Assembly (NCBI RefSeq): GCF_024606265.1
Contig: NZ_JAHHPP010000055.1
Span: forward strand, 1-62,841
Direction: 5' to 3'
Length of the DNA: 62,841 nt
From: Endozoicomonas sp. SESOKO1
GTDB lineage: Bacteria; Pseudomonadota; Gammaproteobacteria; Pseudomonadales; Endozoicomonadaceae
The notes beneath the pieces were generated by a model, which saw only the letters and a list, made by a program, of their open reading frames with translations, searched no databases and was not told the origin of the DNA. The position numbers and the translations under genes are program-made. This document shows, piece after piece, positions 31,571 to 41,640 of the stretch (position 1 is its first letter; each line of letters starts with the position of its first letter).

Positions 31571-32700
31571 ATCACACCAATAATAAAACCGACGGCAACG
31601 ACCTGCATGGCAATATCATTAGAGATACCAAACAGACTACAGGCCAGCGGGATCAGCAACAATGAACCACCTGCCACACCGGAAGCGCCACAGGCAGAAA
31701 CGGAAGCAACGACGCTGAGCATCAAAGCGGTTGGCAAGTCAACGGGAATATCCAGTGTATGCACCGCTGCCAGCGTCATTACGGTGATAGTAATGGCCGC
31801 GCCCGCCATATTGATGGTAGCGCCCAGGGGAATGGATACTGAGTAAGTATCTTCATGGAGGTCCAGGTTTTTACACAGCTGCATATTCACAGGAATATTG
31901 GCTGCAGAACTGCGGGTAAAGAAAGCCGTTACACCACTTTCACGGATACAACGCAGCACCAGGGGGAATGGGTTTTGACGAATCTTCAGATAAACGATCA
32001 ACGGGTTAATGATAAACCCAATAATCAACATGCTGCTGACCAGTACCGCCAGTAACTTGCTGTAACCCACCAGCACCCCGAAACCGGTCTGCGCAATCGT
32101 ATTGGCAACCAACCCGAAAACACCGATGGGAGCCAGCTGGATAACAAAACGCACGATAGCAGAAACCGCCATTGACAGGTCATGCACCATAACCCGCGTA
32201 GACTCACTGCCATGGCGCAATGCCAGGCCCAAACCGATAGCCCAGGCAAGAATACCAATGAAGTTGCCGGTCAACAGTGCTTCAACAGGATTCTGAACGA
32301 TCTGAAACAGGAGTGTATGGAGAACCTCCATAATACCTTCCGGAGGCAGGGCGCCACCGCTGTTGGTAACCAGCGTCAATGTCACCGGAAAGAGAAAACT
32401 CATGGATACTGCGACAAAAGCAGCCGCCAGTGTGCCAAGAATATAGAGGAAAACAATCGGCCGCATATTCGTGTGCTGCCCCTGTTTCTGGTTGGCAATG
32501 GAAGAGGCTACCAGAACAAATACCAGCACAGGGGCTACCGCTTTCAGAGCCCCGACAAACAGGGAACCCAGGAAAGAGATTGCCACTGCGGTATCCGGCG
32601 AAACAACCGCCAGGCCAGACCCCAGGATAATACCAATAATAATCCTGAGAACCAGGCTGGTGTTTGCCATTCGTTCATAAAATGATTGGGCTTGACTCAT
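31456..32700 (-). CDS. sstT: Serine/threonine:Na+ symporter
   Basis: 414 aa, exactly the E. coli SstT length. It is a member of the dicarboxylate/amino acid:cation symporter family with about 8 membrane helices and two re-entrant loops. Visible family segments are [34 protein letters not shown] and [18 protein letters not shown]. It imports L-serine and L-threonine with Na+. The stop lies 115 nt inside the 3' end of the large convergent orphan gene, an unusually long tail-to-tail overlap; since length matches the family, the SstT end is credible. Confidence 0.95.
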   Translation of the reverse strand: MSQAQSFYERMANTSLVLRIIIGIILGSGLAVVSPDTAVAISFLGSLFVGALKAVAPVLVFVLVASSIANQKQGQHTNMRPIVFLYILGTLAAAFVAVSMSFLFPVTLTLVTNSGGALPPEGIMEVLHTLLFQIVQNPVEALLTGNFIGILAWAIGLGLALRHGSESTRVMVHDLSMAVSAIVRFVIQLAPIGVFGLVANTIAQTGFGVLVGYSKLLAVLVSSMLIIGFIINPLIVYLKIRQNPFPLVLRCIRESGVTAFFTRSSAANIPVNMQLCKNLDLHEDTYSVSIPLGATINMAGAAITITVMTLAAVHTLDIPVDLPTALMLSVVASVSACGASGVAGGSLLLIPLACSLFGISNDIAMQVVAVGFIIGVIQDSLETALNSSTDVVFTAAACMAAERQEVSLPASSAL

Positions 32701-33620
32701 GATTTACCTGCTGCACTACATTCAAGTTTTTATCAGTCAAAACTGCAGGGGCTGGAAACCGTCCCAAATACATCCTTCAGTTCCATACGGCCTGCATTCA
32801 TGGAATTTCGGCTACACACGTCTTTATGGCTCTATAACTGGTTGCTGTGACTCAGCACAAACCAGATTTTATAAAGCACGGAGCATTCACCGAAAAATTA
32901 TAATCTCTACAACAGCGATACCTGGCTAGTTTCAGACCGTGACCGAACTCTGACAAACTGTCAGCCAGAGAGATCTTCCTTCTCATAACGCACTCATACC
33001 TTTTGAAATCAACGGGAACACGGTAAGCGCTGAAAAGCACCTGTTACCTGATTAACGAGGCCAGAGTTATGGGATGAGCGGGATGCCGAAGCTTCAGAAA
33101 ACCAACCTATTCATGAAATTCCTGAACATGAAAGTACCACTGATTTGTTAGGATTACGTAAAGATAGTATCACAGTACCGAGGATAAGGAATCCCATGTG
33201 ACACACTATGACAACCTTTTTTGACAGGATATTTATTTGAAAAGAAACATCAATCAGAATAAAAATTTTATTTTTTAACTAAAAAAAGAAATATCCCCCA
33301 AACCACTCCAAGTTATACTCGCAATACCCTGCCCTATCCTCATAAGGCAGATCATTTAGTCAAGTAACACTGTCCCCTCCAACTGCACCGCACCTCCCTC
33401 AGGCCTGAGCCGAATGAAAAGCCAATACAGAGCAGCGGCAACAAACATCAGAAATACCGACGGCATCCAGGACAAGGGCATATAAAGCCCAGCAAAAAAC
33501 GCTACTGGAATCAGAAGACAGGTAAAGGGATGAAAGGTCTTAAAAATCAGAACCGATTCGGAACATGATGGTAATTTTTATCCAGGAAGAATTGAGAATC
33601 GGACTGCAGGTATCGATTTT
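32701..33620. other. Long intergenic region between sstT and the integrated element
   Basis: 920 bp. The sstT promoter should lie in the first 200 bp. The middle (33,050-33,350) is AT-rich and shows no recognisable gene. A decayed minus-strand reading frame occupies 33,356-33,567 and is listed separately. No RNA gene was seen. Confidence 0.5.
33356..33567 (-). pseudogene. Remnant of a membrane protein C-terminus
   Basis: An open minus-strand stretch of about 70 codons without a start encodes two hydrophobic segments (LIFKTFHPFTCLLIPVAFF and LMFVAAALYWLFIRLR) and ends EGTVLLD-stop. It lies just outside the left attachment site, so it belongs to the DNA that once followed tRNA-Arg. The parent family was not recognised. 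It could be chance, but the codon pattern and helices look protein-like. Confidence 0.35.
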
Positions 33621-33666
33621 TTGGCGCTCCCAGGAGGATTCGAACCTCCGACCTGCCCCTTAGGAG
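33621..33666. repeat. Left attachment site (tRNA-Arg 3' duplicate)
   Basis: 46 bp identical to 48,441-48,486, from TTGGCGCTCC to CCTTAGGAG. It covers the CCA end, T arm and anticodon part of tRNA-Arg but lacks the 5' half, so it is not a tRNA gene. Confidence 0.95.
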
Positions 33667-33948
33667 TCAGAACTACAGCACCAATAAATTATCTATAAGC
33701 CTTTGTAACCTTTGTGTAATAAGGTCTACAGCCTAACTGTATAGTGAACTACTCCTTTATGTATTAGAGTCATTACACACTTCAGCACAGTTGACTGCAT
33801 GACTGTAACTCTACTGCTTACACACAAGAGGAACCAATAGAGATAAGCAATAGAGTAGCAATGTTCTATAGCTTCAATTAATTCTTACTTGGTTCTACCT
33901 TCTAAGGTTCTGTTATACACTCAGACTTTAATGAAAGGAGTTACTACA

Positions 33949-34362
33949 ATGTCAGAAGGTAAACTTACCCTCAAAGCACATGCATTGATGGCAGTACTTG
34001 AACCAAAGAAGCAACACATACAAGCATACTTTAAGAAGAATGACTTTAACGGTAAGACAGCACTCAGTAAGTCTGAAGTAGAGACTCTAATCAAAAGTAT
34101 TGAGCATGAGGATAGTTCCCCATACATACAGCACTACAACCAAGTGTTTAGACGCTGGAATCTGTTAGACACTCCTGTTAAGTCTGTTAAGTCCAGTACT
34201 TCTGATGATGTGTCTATTAAGTATGAGATACTGATGAACATTATTACTGATGAACAGAAACAAGAGATGGAGAAGCAATACAAGCTACAGGATAAATTAC
34301 AGAAGCTTAAGGATACTGGCATCTCTAAGACTGACTTAGAACAGTTGATGAAGATGATGTAA
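33949..34362 (+). CDS. Small hydrophilic element protein, unknown
   Basis: 137 aa from MSEGKLTLKAHALM, chosen because AGGAG lies 9 nt upstream; the frame opens 20 codons earlier. It is Lys-rich and predicted helical, with no Cys, signal peptide or membrane segment. The C-terminal 40 residues (EKQYKLQDKLQKLKDTGISK) look like a coiled coil. It is the only plus-strand gene in the left part of the element, transcribed away from attL. No family was recognised. A weak hairpin (GAGGATAG/CTGTCCTC) follows the stop. Confidence 0.7.
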   Translation: MSEGKLTLKAHALMAVLEPKKQHIQAYFKKNDFNGKTALSKSEVETLIKSIEHEDSSPYIQHYNQVFRRWNLLDTPVKSVKSSTSDDVSIKYEILMNIITDEQKQEMEKQYKLQDKLQKLKDTGISKTDLEQLMKMM

Positions 34363-34894
34363 CTGTATTGAGGATAGTATTACTGTCCTCTACTTCTGCC
34401 TGATGTGTTTATGGGGGTATGGTATCTATTCTGGTTCATATCTGAAGGAGGGGGGGGACTGTAGATGCTAATTGGTTGTAGAAGCACATATTACACCTGT
34501 AAATCACTGAGATAAAAATGAAGTATACTCTGTATAAATAATATACGACAGATATATTCATGTTGTGAATAGTAGTATTAGATTAGTGAATATCTTTCCT
34601 GTGAACCATAGATTAACAGTATCAATAGGCTTTAGTCTGTACACCCTAAAATATTGAAATTCAGGAGTAGTTAGACTTCAGTGAAAGTCTACAATATTGA
34701 GAAATCTCTTAAGAGGACTGTTACCTTTAGTATATCTTTAGTTTCTTGGTTCATCTTTCTGAGTGTTTAGTATTCAATCAATAAATATAAATAAGTATTC
34801 CGTAGGCAGACAGGAGGATTAAGTAATACCTATAGGAGCTAATATAAGCCTGTCTGAGAGTCTTTAAGACATGGGTCATTAGAATGTATAGGGT
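34363..34894. other. Non-coding AT-rich stretch in the element
   Basis: 530 bp without a credible gene. It contains an 8-G run near 34,450 and several TGGTTC/GAACCA copies (near 34,433, 34,604 and 34,746). Confidence 0.5.
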
Positions 34895-34920
34895 AAAAAG
34901 AAAGCCTCCTATAGAGGCTT
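34895..34920 (-). terminator. Intrinsic terminator, minus strand
   Basis: AAGCCTC-CTATA-GAGGCTT hairpin at 34,902-34,920, followed on the minus strand by a T-rich run. It ends the 374-841-85 aa operon. Confidence 0.8.
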
Positions 34921-34943
34921 AGAACTGGTAAGTCATAGGTATA

Positions 34944-35201
34944 CTAACATAGCTCTGTTATTGGTGATGTTTTAATAGTCTTACCCAGAACATAGAACCT
35001 ATTCACTGAACCAGTGAGAATATTATTCCTAACTCTTAGTGGTATCTCTTCTGGTTCTGCCTTGAGCCAATAACCATCCCCATCAGACTTATAGCACTCA
35101 GCCTTATTCCTATTAACAGCAAAGGCAAAGGTAGAGTCATAGATGAGATGACTGTATACAGGTTTAGACATATCCATCAGATCTAGTGTTGATATAAGCA
35201 T
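34944..35201 (-). CDS. Small protein at the end of the ejection-protein operon
   Basis: 85 aa. The ATG overlaps the stop of the 841-aa gene (TAATG) with GAGGA upstream, so it is translationally coupled. The sequence (MLISTLDLMDMSKPVYSHLI; ...NRFYVLGKTIKTSP) has no membrane segment and no recognised domain. Position as the last gene after the virion-like proteins suggests a related structural or accessory role, which is inference. Confidence 0.65.
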   Translation of the reverse strand: MLISTLDLMDMSKPVYSHLIYDSTFAFAVNRNKAECYKSDGDGYWLKAEPEEIPLRVRNNILTGSVNRFYVLGKTIKTSPITELC

Positions 35202-37726
35202 TAGAAGTCCTCTACTGTGAATGGTTCATGTGTATAGTTCTGTCTTGCTCTATCTTCATTAGTATTAGAACTAATGTTACTTGATGCTATTGAACCAGTC
35301 CTTATAGTATCTGTAATACCTTCAGCAGTAATATTAAGCTCATCAGCTAACTTCCTACTGAACTCTACTACTTTGTATTTTGGCACTGCATCAAAGTTAC
35401 CTTGTAAGAGGTTATCTACCTCATCAGCATTAAGACCTAACCTGAATAAGTCTTTCTGTGCTTCCCTTGCTAACTTCTTATTAGTGAGCCTACCAGCTTG
35501 AGCCTGACCCAATCTATTAGATACCAGACCAAACATAACAGCATTAGGGTTAGTTATTGCTGTATATATGGCAGCCATACTTGCACCATCTTGAGCCAAC
35601 TGTCTAAAGTTATTGCGTAGGTTCCCTACTAATCCTCTTGGAGTTAGGTTAGCCAGATTAGCAGTCCTATTAGCAATCTCATCAGCATCTAATAATCTGG
35701 TTAAAGGACTATGATCTGAAGGAGTAGCTACACCCTCTGCAATCCTTTCTAAATTTGCTTCCTCTGCATCAGTTAATAGTCTTCCTGATTGTGGTCTAGG
35801 TCTTTGTTCTACCCTGTTACGTAGAACTGTACCTCCTCCTATACCTTGCTGATTAGCTGTAGTTCTTGGATCTTGTGCTGACAGTGATCTTATTAGCCTG
35901 TCTCTGTCTGGTGTAATGCCCCCATCACTTCCATAAACCCGATCAGCATAATCACCAAGCACCTGTGATCTTACTGGATCATCTAACTGTAAGCTCTCAT
36001 CAGCTAATGACTGTGCTTCATTTCTGATACGTCTACCAGAATCAATACCAGCTTCAGTAGCAGCTATACCCCTATTAATATTTGATGCTATCTGTCTTGG
36101 TTCCTGTCCTAAACGTCTAGCAGTGGTAATAGGATTAACCATATCATTAGGAGATAGACCTATACGGTCTAATACTTCAACTGAAGCTATATCACCTGCT
36201 CTAACATCTGGGGAATACTGTTCACTAAGATCAGCAAACATATCCCTTACTTCCTCTAGCTCTCTTACCTTGGATCTATTGGGAGCATCAGTAGCTAACT
36301 CTTTAGCTATATCAGAATCAATCTGTTGTTTACCCTTCTCCAATGTGTATACAGGTGAATCTCTATGAACCTTACCATTAAGAACACTGGTTCTAGCTTG
36401 GTTCCAATATCTATTGAATGCAGGAGTAGAGTTTCTAAGTCTCTTAATCTCTTGTCTCTGAGTCTGAGTAGACCTTGGAGTAGAAGTATTAGCTACATCA
36501 TAGAATGGTTTAGCTCTCTGATTAGCTTCCTTTCTGAGCCTATTAGTGAACTTCTCTGGATCTAATACCTTAGTATCTGGAACCAAGTCAGAATCAACAA
36601 TAGTCTCACCTAATAGCCTATCTCCTGCTTGCATTGGGGATGATAGAGTATCTTTAACTGCATTCTCTGTAGCTGTCACTCTATTATTTAGAGTATTAAC
36701 TGTTGCTGTATCTGGTGCTGTAAGTCTGCCTATCTGTTCTGTGATATCAGTCAACTGTTCTAAGTCTGCTAGTGTAGCCTGATCTCCTAATCCTGATATC
36801 TGGTTCTTTAACTGTGCAGCATAATCAGCATTACTAATATCAGCAGGTTTAGCATCTAAGAGTACTTCTTGAATTAGCTCTTTACCGTTAGGCTTATGAA
36901 GTAAATTCCTTACTCCACCAATACCGATATCAAGAGCTTCACCTACAGTTCCAAATATCCCACCTAAAACAGCACCAGTAGCAGTATCAACAGCTAATCC
37001 TGTTCCTGTATCTGATTCACTGGTTCCTACTCCTGCTAATGCTCCCTCTGCGGTTGCTCCTGCTATCTGTAAGCCTCTCGTAGCCTTTGTACCAAGGTTT
37101 AATGTATTAGCTACCTTACTAACCGCACCTGTTACACCGGCTGCGGGAACCAATGTACCAGCAACATTACCTGCAGTAGCAGCAATAGGACTTCTCTCTG
37201 TCGCAGCATACTGTTCTGCTCTGGCTTCATCTCTACCCCTGACATAAGCATTACTTAAAGACTCATCAGTAAAGATTGAACCAAGTGCAGTACCTATTCC
37301 CTGTAGCTCATCACTAAAGCCTAATGAAATACCTTCATTAAACCCTGTTAAAGCATCATCCAGTGTCTCAGAACCAGTACTATTAGCTATGCGAGATATC
37401 TCTCTCCAAGTTAGGGAATCAGTATTATTAGGAGCTTTATCTCTAATACCAGACTGTACTTGCTTCTGTCTGATCTTATTGTTGATAGCAGCATCTTCTT
37501 GAGTACGTATTAATTGTTGATAGCTATTAAGTAGATTATTTCTGGACTGAACCACTGAAGCATTGGCTCTATCTACTTCAGTATCCTGTGTTGATGGCTG
37601 TTGGTTCTGTTGGAAATCTTCTTCAGAGGCTAAACCTGAAGAGATAGCTTTTCTCATAATATCCTGTTTGGAAGTGCCATCTGGCACTCCCTGCAGTACT
37701 GTTCCATTAGGTAATCTGATATCCAT
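35201..37726 (-). CDS. Podovirus internal/ejection-protein-like protein (841 aa)
   Basis: 841 aa from MDIRLPNGTVLQGVPDGTSK, with AGGAG 8 nt upstream; a GTG two codons earlier is too close to it. The N-terminal 35 residues match a small domain (IRLPNGTVL-GVPDGTSK) that opens internal virion proteins of many short-tailed phages. A glycine/alanine-rich hydrophobic region at about 165-280 could insert in membranes, as ejection proteins do, and the remainder is helical and Gln/Asn/Arg-rich. No lysozyme motif is seen. It is downstream of the 374-aa gene in one operon. The role in DNA delivery is inferred from resemblance and context. Confidence 0.6.
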   Translation of the reverse strand: MDIRLPNGTVLQGVPDGTSKQDIMRKAISSGLASEEDFQQNQQPSTQDTEVDRANASVVQSRNNLLNSYQQLIRTQEDAAINNKIRQKQVQSGIRDKAPNNTDSLTWREISRIANSTGSETLDDALTGFNEGISLGFSDELQGIGTALGSIFTDESLSNAYVRGRDEARAEQYAATERSPIAATAGNVAGTLVPAAGVTGAVSKVANTLNLGTKATRGLQIAGATAEGALAGVGTSESDTGTGLAVDTATGAVLGGIFGTVGEALDIGIGGVRNLLHKPNGKELIQEVLLDAKPADISNADYAAQLKNQISGLGDQATLADLEQLTDITEQIGRLTAPDTATVNTLNNRVTATENAVKDTLSSPMQAGDRLLGETIVDSDLVPDTKVLDPEKFTNRLRKEANQRAKPFYDVANTSTPRSTQTQRQEIKRLRNSTPAFNRYWNQARTSVLNGKVHRDSPVYTLEKGKQQIDSDIAKELATDAPNRSKVRELEEVRDMFADLSEQYSPDVRAGDIASVEVLDRIGLSPNDMVNPITTARRLGQEPRQIASNINRGIAATEAGIDSGRRIRNEAQSLADESLQLDDPVRSQVLGDYADRVYGSDGGITPDRDRLIRSLSAQDPRTTANQQGIGGGTVLRNRVEQRPRPQSGRLLTDAEEANLERIAEGVATPSDHSPLTRLLDADEIANRTANLANLTPRGLVGNLRNNFRQLAQDGASMAAIYTAITNPNAVMFGLVSNRLGQAQAGRLTNKKLAREAQKDLFRLGLNADEVDNLLQGNFDAVPKYKVVEFSRKLADELNITAEGITDTIRTGSIASSNISSNTNEDRARQNYTHEPFTVEDF

Positions 37727-37738
37727 GCCCACTACTCC

Positions 37739-38863
37739 TTATAAGTCATTCCAATTAACAACATTGGATTGTTGGTTCTGTTGATTATTAGGTCTAGCCA
37801 GATAAGCAGGTGTACCATCTGGCAGGTTTTGAGGCTGTGATACACCAGATAAACCAGTAGGAACTACACCAATTCTTTCAGCTTCAGGAGGGACAGCACC
37901 AGAATTAGAATTAAGACCTAAATCATTATTAATCCTATCAACCATCTGTTGTTTGAATTGGTCACTGTTAGAATGTTCTTTCCATGCACCTGACAGACCT
38001 CTACGACTACCCTTAGCATCTAGATAGCTAGTAGCAAACTCATTGTAAGCATTAGCATGAGACTGTAACTTAGCTGCACCAGTTAGATACTGCTGAAGCT
38101 GTTCTTTACTTGCAAATTCATCAGGCACACCCTTGAGAACCAATTCAATATCTTTATCTGATGCAACACCCGGAGGAAGATTATTAATAGCACTGGATAC
38201 CCTCAGATTATTAATATCAGTCCTCCACTGTGATAGTTGATCCTGTGAACCAAAGAAACCTGTTAGCTGTGCTTGAGTCCAACCTTTAGCACCAGAAGGA
38301 ATAGATAGATTCTTAGACCTATTGTAGAGACTGATAGCATTATTATACTTACCTTGACCACTATTAAGATCAGCTAGAAAGGTATCATAAGCCTTACCAT
38401 CATCATTAGTAGCAAAGCCTTTAGGAGCACTATTAGCAGCATTCAACTTACCCTGTAATTCTGCAATCTGTTTATTAGTAGCCTGTTGACCAGCTAATCT
38501 AGCTGCTTCATTACGTAGTTGTCCTGCCCTGTATTCAGCTTGATTCTGGTAGTTATCTACCTGAGCCTTTAATAAAGTATCTGCCCTCTTATCTGCTGCT
38601 GTATCTCTTCCTCTCTGATACTGTAATGCTTCAGCTTCTAAAGCTGCTTTAGCATCAGATACTTTCTGTGCTTCTGTTCTAGCTGAAGGTGCTGTTAATG
38701 CACCTGTAAAGCCAGATATACCAGTACTGATTAATTCATAAGGATTAGAAGCTACAGGAGTTCTACCTGTACCAGCATCATATAAAGCTCTTGCTAACAG
38801 TTCTCTCTGACTAGCCTGATTACTTAGATTATTACCTACTATTGTCTGTGCTACATCAACCAT
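37739..38863 (-). CDS. Phage internal virion-like protein (374 aa)
   Basis: 374 aa, rich in Ala, Gln and Asn, mostly helical, with a coiled-coil stretch at ~75-150 (RTEAQKVSDAKAALEAEALQ; QNQAEYRAGQLRNEAARLAG). It starts MVDVAQTIVGNNLSNQASQR with no signal peptide. Composition and place, directly before the 841-aa protein, parallel gp15-type internal proteins of short-tailed phages. No specific family is certain. A weak site (AGAGGTATG) precedes the ATG. It is the first gene of a three-gene operon ending at 34,944. Confidence 0.55.
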   Translation of the reverse strand: MVDVAQTIVGNNLSNQASQRELLARALYDAGTGRTPVASNPYELISTGISGFTGALTAPSARTEAQKVSDAKAALEAEALQYQRGRDTAADKRADTLLKAQVDNYQNQAEYRAGQLRNEAARLAGQQATNKQIAELQGKLNAANSAPKGFATNDDGKAYDTFLADLNSGQGKYNNAISLYNRSKNLSIPSGAKGWTQAQLTGFFGSQDQLSQWRTDINNLRVSSAINNLPPGVASDKDIELVLKGVPDEFASKEQLQQYLTGAAKLQSHANAYNEFATSYLDAKGSRRGLSGAWKEHSNSDQFKQQMVDRINNDLGLNSNSGAVPPEAERIGVVPTGLSGVSQPQNLPDGTPAYLARPNNQQNQQSNVVNWNDL

Positions 38864-39684
38864 AACTACATACCTCTACCAATTAGTGCAAGGTAGTAGT
38901 TTAAGGTAACAGAGATTTTATTGATAGGAAGGTAGATACATAAAAACCTGAGCAACACTACTTGGTTCAGGTTAGAGGCATTCTGTTTTATGGAACCAAG
39001 TCAGATAGAGGATCAGTCTACTCTGTTACTGGTTCCTACTCTGATTTCCTATACGCCTATAGTCCATCAGTCACATTATCCAATCCTTCTGTGTTGCGAA
39101 TATTTCAGGACTATCTAATGCTAAGGATTATTCAGACCTTACACTAATACGCCTATTAGCTTCTGATAACCTCATATATGTTCACTCTGACATTGACCTT
39201 TGACAGTATGACTATCAGCTACTTACATACTTAGTTCATCTGTTACCTATTCACCCCATAGTAGACGTTGCGAAGATCTAACTAATCAGCTTGGTTCAGA
39301 TAATACAGGAGTAGCCTACATACAGCAAATAAGAGCCGATCCAATAGGTGTAGGTAGAGAGATTAGATCTGACTGGTCTGTTTATGTAGGCATATCTAAA
39401 AACCTCTCAGAAGGCTTTAAATTAGCTCTGAGAGATACCTACCTAAAAGACTGAACCAAGGAATATTAGATATCCACCACTAGACATATAATACACCTAT
39501 CTCTGAGAGCTAAAATAAAGCGATCTGAGAGGGTTTTAGATATAGACGATAAATGTATCATCTAAGATTATAACTCTATAGATAGGTATGGTTCTGTGCT
39601 TTGAGTAAAGGATATGGCTGGTTACCTACGGTATGGAACCAAGAAACATCAATAGGTATTCACCAGATGAAATATATAGAGGTA
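38864..39684. other. Non-coding regulatory region of the element
   Basis: 820 bp upstream of the 374-aa gene. It contains an inverted repeat CTCTCAG-N15-CTCTGAGAG (39,404-39,434), further CTGAGAG copies near 39,492 and 39,515, and at least six TGGTTC/GAACCA motifs. No gene was supported; a 61-codon frame at 38,962 has no protein-like features. Confidence 0.5.
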
Positions 39685-39724
39685 ATAAAAAACCTCCAAC
39701 ACAAGAGGGATAGTGAAGGAGGTT
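39685..39724 (-). terminator. Intrinsic terminator, minus strand
   Basis: AACCTCC (39,691-39,697) pairs with GGAGGTT (39,718-39,724); on the minus strand the hairpin is followed by TTTTTT. It lies 65 bp past the stop of the 163-aa gene. Confidence 0.75.
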
Positions 39725-39788
39725 CTTAGACAAGTGTTCATATTGGAGTTTGAACAGTAGTAATAGTATCAATACTGAATACTGTAGT

Positions 39789-40280
39789 CTACATTCCCTG
39801 TATTTTTCTACTGTTAGCTTGAATGTCATCCCTATACTGGACTGCTTCATCAAACTGGGCTTGGTTCAAGGCTAATTGATCTTGTGCTAACTGCTGTTGT
39901 TGGCGTAGGGCATCATACCCCAATCCAAACTGAAGCAATGAACCAGCACCACTAATAAGATCTGAACCAGTAAAATCTATACCACCTACAGATACTTTAC
40001 CGTCATCAGTAATACCAAAGAAATTATCACTTTGTGGATTGAGTGTGTCCTGTAGTGAATTACTCTGGCTCTGTAGCTGTTGTCCATATGCAGCACCTTG
40101 AGTATATGCAGGCATACCTGCTGCTTGTGCTGTAGCTATTGATGTAGGAACAGGAGTAATAGAGTATGGAGCATTAGAACTAGCTGTAGATACTCCTGCT
40201 GTCTGAGGTTGTCCATTATTAAGATCAAACCCAAAGCTTAAGAACTGATTACTGAAGGGATTAAGTGTATTCCAAACCAT
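39789..40280 (-). CDS. Phage virion-associated-like protein (163 aa)
   Basis: 163 aa, Gln/Ala/Ser-rich. A hydrophobic glycine-rich segment (SDLISGAGSLLQFGLGYDAL, ~112-132) is followed by a Gln-rich amphipathic helix (RQQQQLAQDQLALNQAQ). This plan, a short hydrophobic patch plus C-terminal helix, resembles gp14-type ejection proteins of T7-like phages. No signal peptide. It stands in its own transcription unit between two terminators. Assignment is by composition and context only. Confidence 0.55.
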   Translation of the reverse strand: MVWNTLNPFSNQFLSFGFDLNNGQPQTAGVSTASSNAPYSITPVPTSIATAQAAGMPAYTQGAAYGQQLQSQSNSLQDTLNPQSDNFFGITDDGKVSVGGIDFTGSDLISGAGSLLQFGLGYDALRQQQQLAQDQLALNQAQFDEAVQYRDDIQANSRKIQGM

Positions 40281-40345
40281 TATTAGTTACCTCTAGTTAG
40301 TTTGAGGTATCAGTATATTGATATGGAACCAAGAACAGAAGGCAT

Positions 40346-40380
40346 AAAAAAAGAGAGCTACACAGTCTAGGTAGCTCTCT
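40346..40380 (-). terminator. Intrinsic terminator, minus strand
   Basis: AGAGAGCTAC (40,352-40,361) and GTAGCTCTCT (40,371-40,380) form a perfect 10-bp stem, followed by seven T on the minus strand. It ends the operon of small coupled genes at 40,453. Confidence 0.88.
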
Positions 40381-40452
40381 ATCTTAAACGCTAGAGGTAA
40401 TGAAGTAGGCATTGACAGTATACACCTTGTTTATACTCTAACAAGACTAACC

Positions 40453-40725
40453 TTACTTAGCTGTGTCAATTATTAGCTCTAGTCTTCCTTCCCATGCTTG
40501 TTGTCTCTTATCAATACGGTCTAAAGCCTCTCTCATGTACTTGAGATTAACCTTAAGCAGTTCAATCTCTGTTGAGTGTTTAGCCTGAATAACTATATTA
40601 GAATCTCTATTGGCTAACTCTATCTCTACCTGATCAAGTCTATAAGCATTAACTTGGTATGAACCAAAAGCAGCAAATAGGGCTATCACAATAGTAAATA
40701 CATGAGGCTTAATAGCATCAATCAT
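40453..40725 (-). CDS. Small single-span membrane protein, holin/spanin-like
   Basis: 90 aa with one membrane helix (PHVFTIVIALFAAFGSY, residues ~7-25) and a charged coiled coil (TEIELLKVNLKYMREALDR). The ATG overlaps the stop of the 196-aa gene (ATGATTGA). The one-helix plus coiled-coil plan is seen in phage holins and i-spanins, but no endolysin gene is present in the element, so lysis function is uncertain. It is the last gene before a strong terminator. Confidence 0.65.
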   Translation of the reverse strand: MIDAIKPHVFTIVIALFAAFGSYQVNAYRLDQVEIELANRDSNIVIQAKHSTEIELLKVNLKYMREALDRIDKRQQAWEGRLELIIDTAK

Positions 40726-41308
40726 AACTACCTCCTAGATACTTAGCTAATGCATCCTTAGCTTTAATACCCATATCTCCATCTGACTTAAGAGCATCCA
40801 TAACCTCATCTACGTCATGGTAGTACTCACCTCTCATACTGGAACCAGTGAAGAAGTCACTACCACTACTGTAGTTAGGTGCTGCTTCATTAATAACAGT
40901 GAGTAGCTTAGATTGCTCCTTCGGGGATAACTTAGATACTTTATGCCTTAGTGCTGTGTCTCCTTCAATGTAGCCTGTTAGAGTTCTTTGATCTCTCCAA
41001 GGATTACTATTACGTCTATCTAGATAGTCCTGTAACTCTTCTCTACTGAGACTATTAAGATCCACATCTTCGTCTATTTCAGACTTAGCAGAGTAGTATC
41101 TCTCTAATACATCTGGTTCATCTTTAGGCATAAGCTTCTTAGACTGACTACGTAGATACTTCTCTGCTCTCTCTACCCTCTGGTTATCCTCGAACCAAGA
41201 ATCATCAACAGTCTCCATACTCATCTGTTCTGGTTCAGTACCCGAGTCTTTATTGATGTGCTTAGAGAAGTCACTATCACTCATACCAAGGAAGTCTAAT
41301 CCAGCCAT
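40718..41308 (-). CDS. Acidic element protein (196 aa), unknown
   Basis: 196 aa, acidic and hydrophilic, with Asp/Glu/Ser-rich N-terminus (MAGLDFLGMSDSDFSKHINK) and a SLSREELQDYLDRRNSNPWR segment. No Cys or membrane segment. Its ATG overlaps the stop of the 110-aa gene (TAATG) and its stop overlaps the 90-aa gene, so the run from 41,981 to 40,453 is one coupled operon. The acidic profile might fit a scaffold-like or DNA-mimic protein, which is speculation. Confidence 0.65.
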   Translation of the reverse strand: MAGLDFLGMSDSDFSKHINKDSGTEPEQMSMETVDDSWFEDNQRVERAEKYLRSQSKKLMPKDEPDVLERYYSAKSEIDEDVDLNSLSREELQDYLDRRNSNPWRDQRTLTGYIEGDTALRHKVSKLSPKEQSKLLTVINEAAPNYSSGSDFFTGSSMRGEYYHDVDEVMDALKSDGDMGIKAKDALAKYLGGSYD

Positions 41309-41640
41309 TACTTCACACCTCCCTTAAAGAAGTCTATTACTACCTGCTTCTTTGGTTCAGGCATATCACTCAAGAACTCAATGAGAGCATCAATACTATT
41401 AATCATCTCTGCTTTGTTAGGTGTAAGACCTTCCTTAACCTTAGCGAGTAACTTCTTCTCAGACTCTTTATCCTTAATCCGTTTAAGCTTCATCTTAAGA
41501 TCAATGATGCTATTCACTGGTGCTGATATCTTCTTTGTAGTCTCTATACAAGCAATACCATCATCATCTGACTCTGGTTCCATATCATCAAAGCCTTCAT
41601 ACATACCCTTAAGGAAGTCATCATCATACTTATGCTTCAT
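41308..41640 (-). CDS. Small charged element protein (110 aa), unknown
   Basis: 110 aa. It has an acidic N-terminus (YEGFDDMEPESDDDGIAC) and a basic, helical remainder (LKMKLKRIKDKESEKKLLAK). The ATG overlaps the end of the upstream 70-aa gene by 11 nt. No family recognised. The alternating acidic and basic halves and the coupled operon position suggest it works with its immediate neighbours. Confidence 0.6.
   Translation of the reverse strand: MKHKYDDDFLKGMYEGFDDMEPESDDDGIACIETTKKISAPVNSIIDLKMKLKRIKDKESEKKLLAKVKEGLTPNKAEMINSIDALIEFLSDMPEPKKQVVIDFFKGGVK

Noticed and set aside
33621-33700. Second tRNA-Arg gene
   Set aside because: Only the 46-bp 3' part is present; the 5' half is replaced by unrelated sequence, so it is an attachment-site duplicate.
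35201-38863. Ankyrin-like or type III effector genes in the element
   Set aside because: No ankyrin consensus; the Gln/Ala-rich helical sequence and the IRLPNGT domain fit phage internal proteins better.
38962-39147. 61-codon frame in the non-coding region of the element
   Set aside because: No ribosome binding site, and overlapping repeat motifs explain the sequence better.
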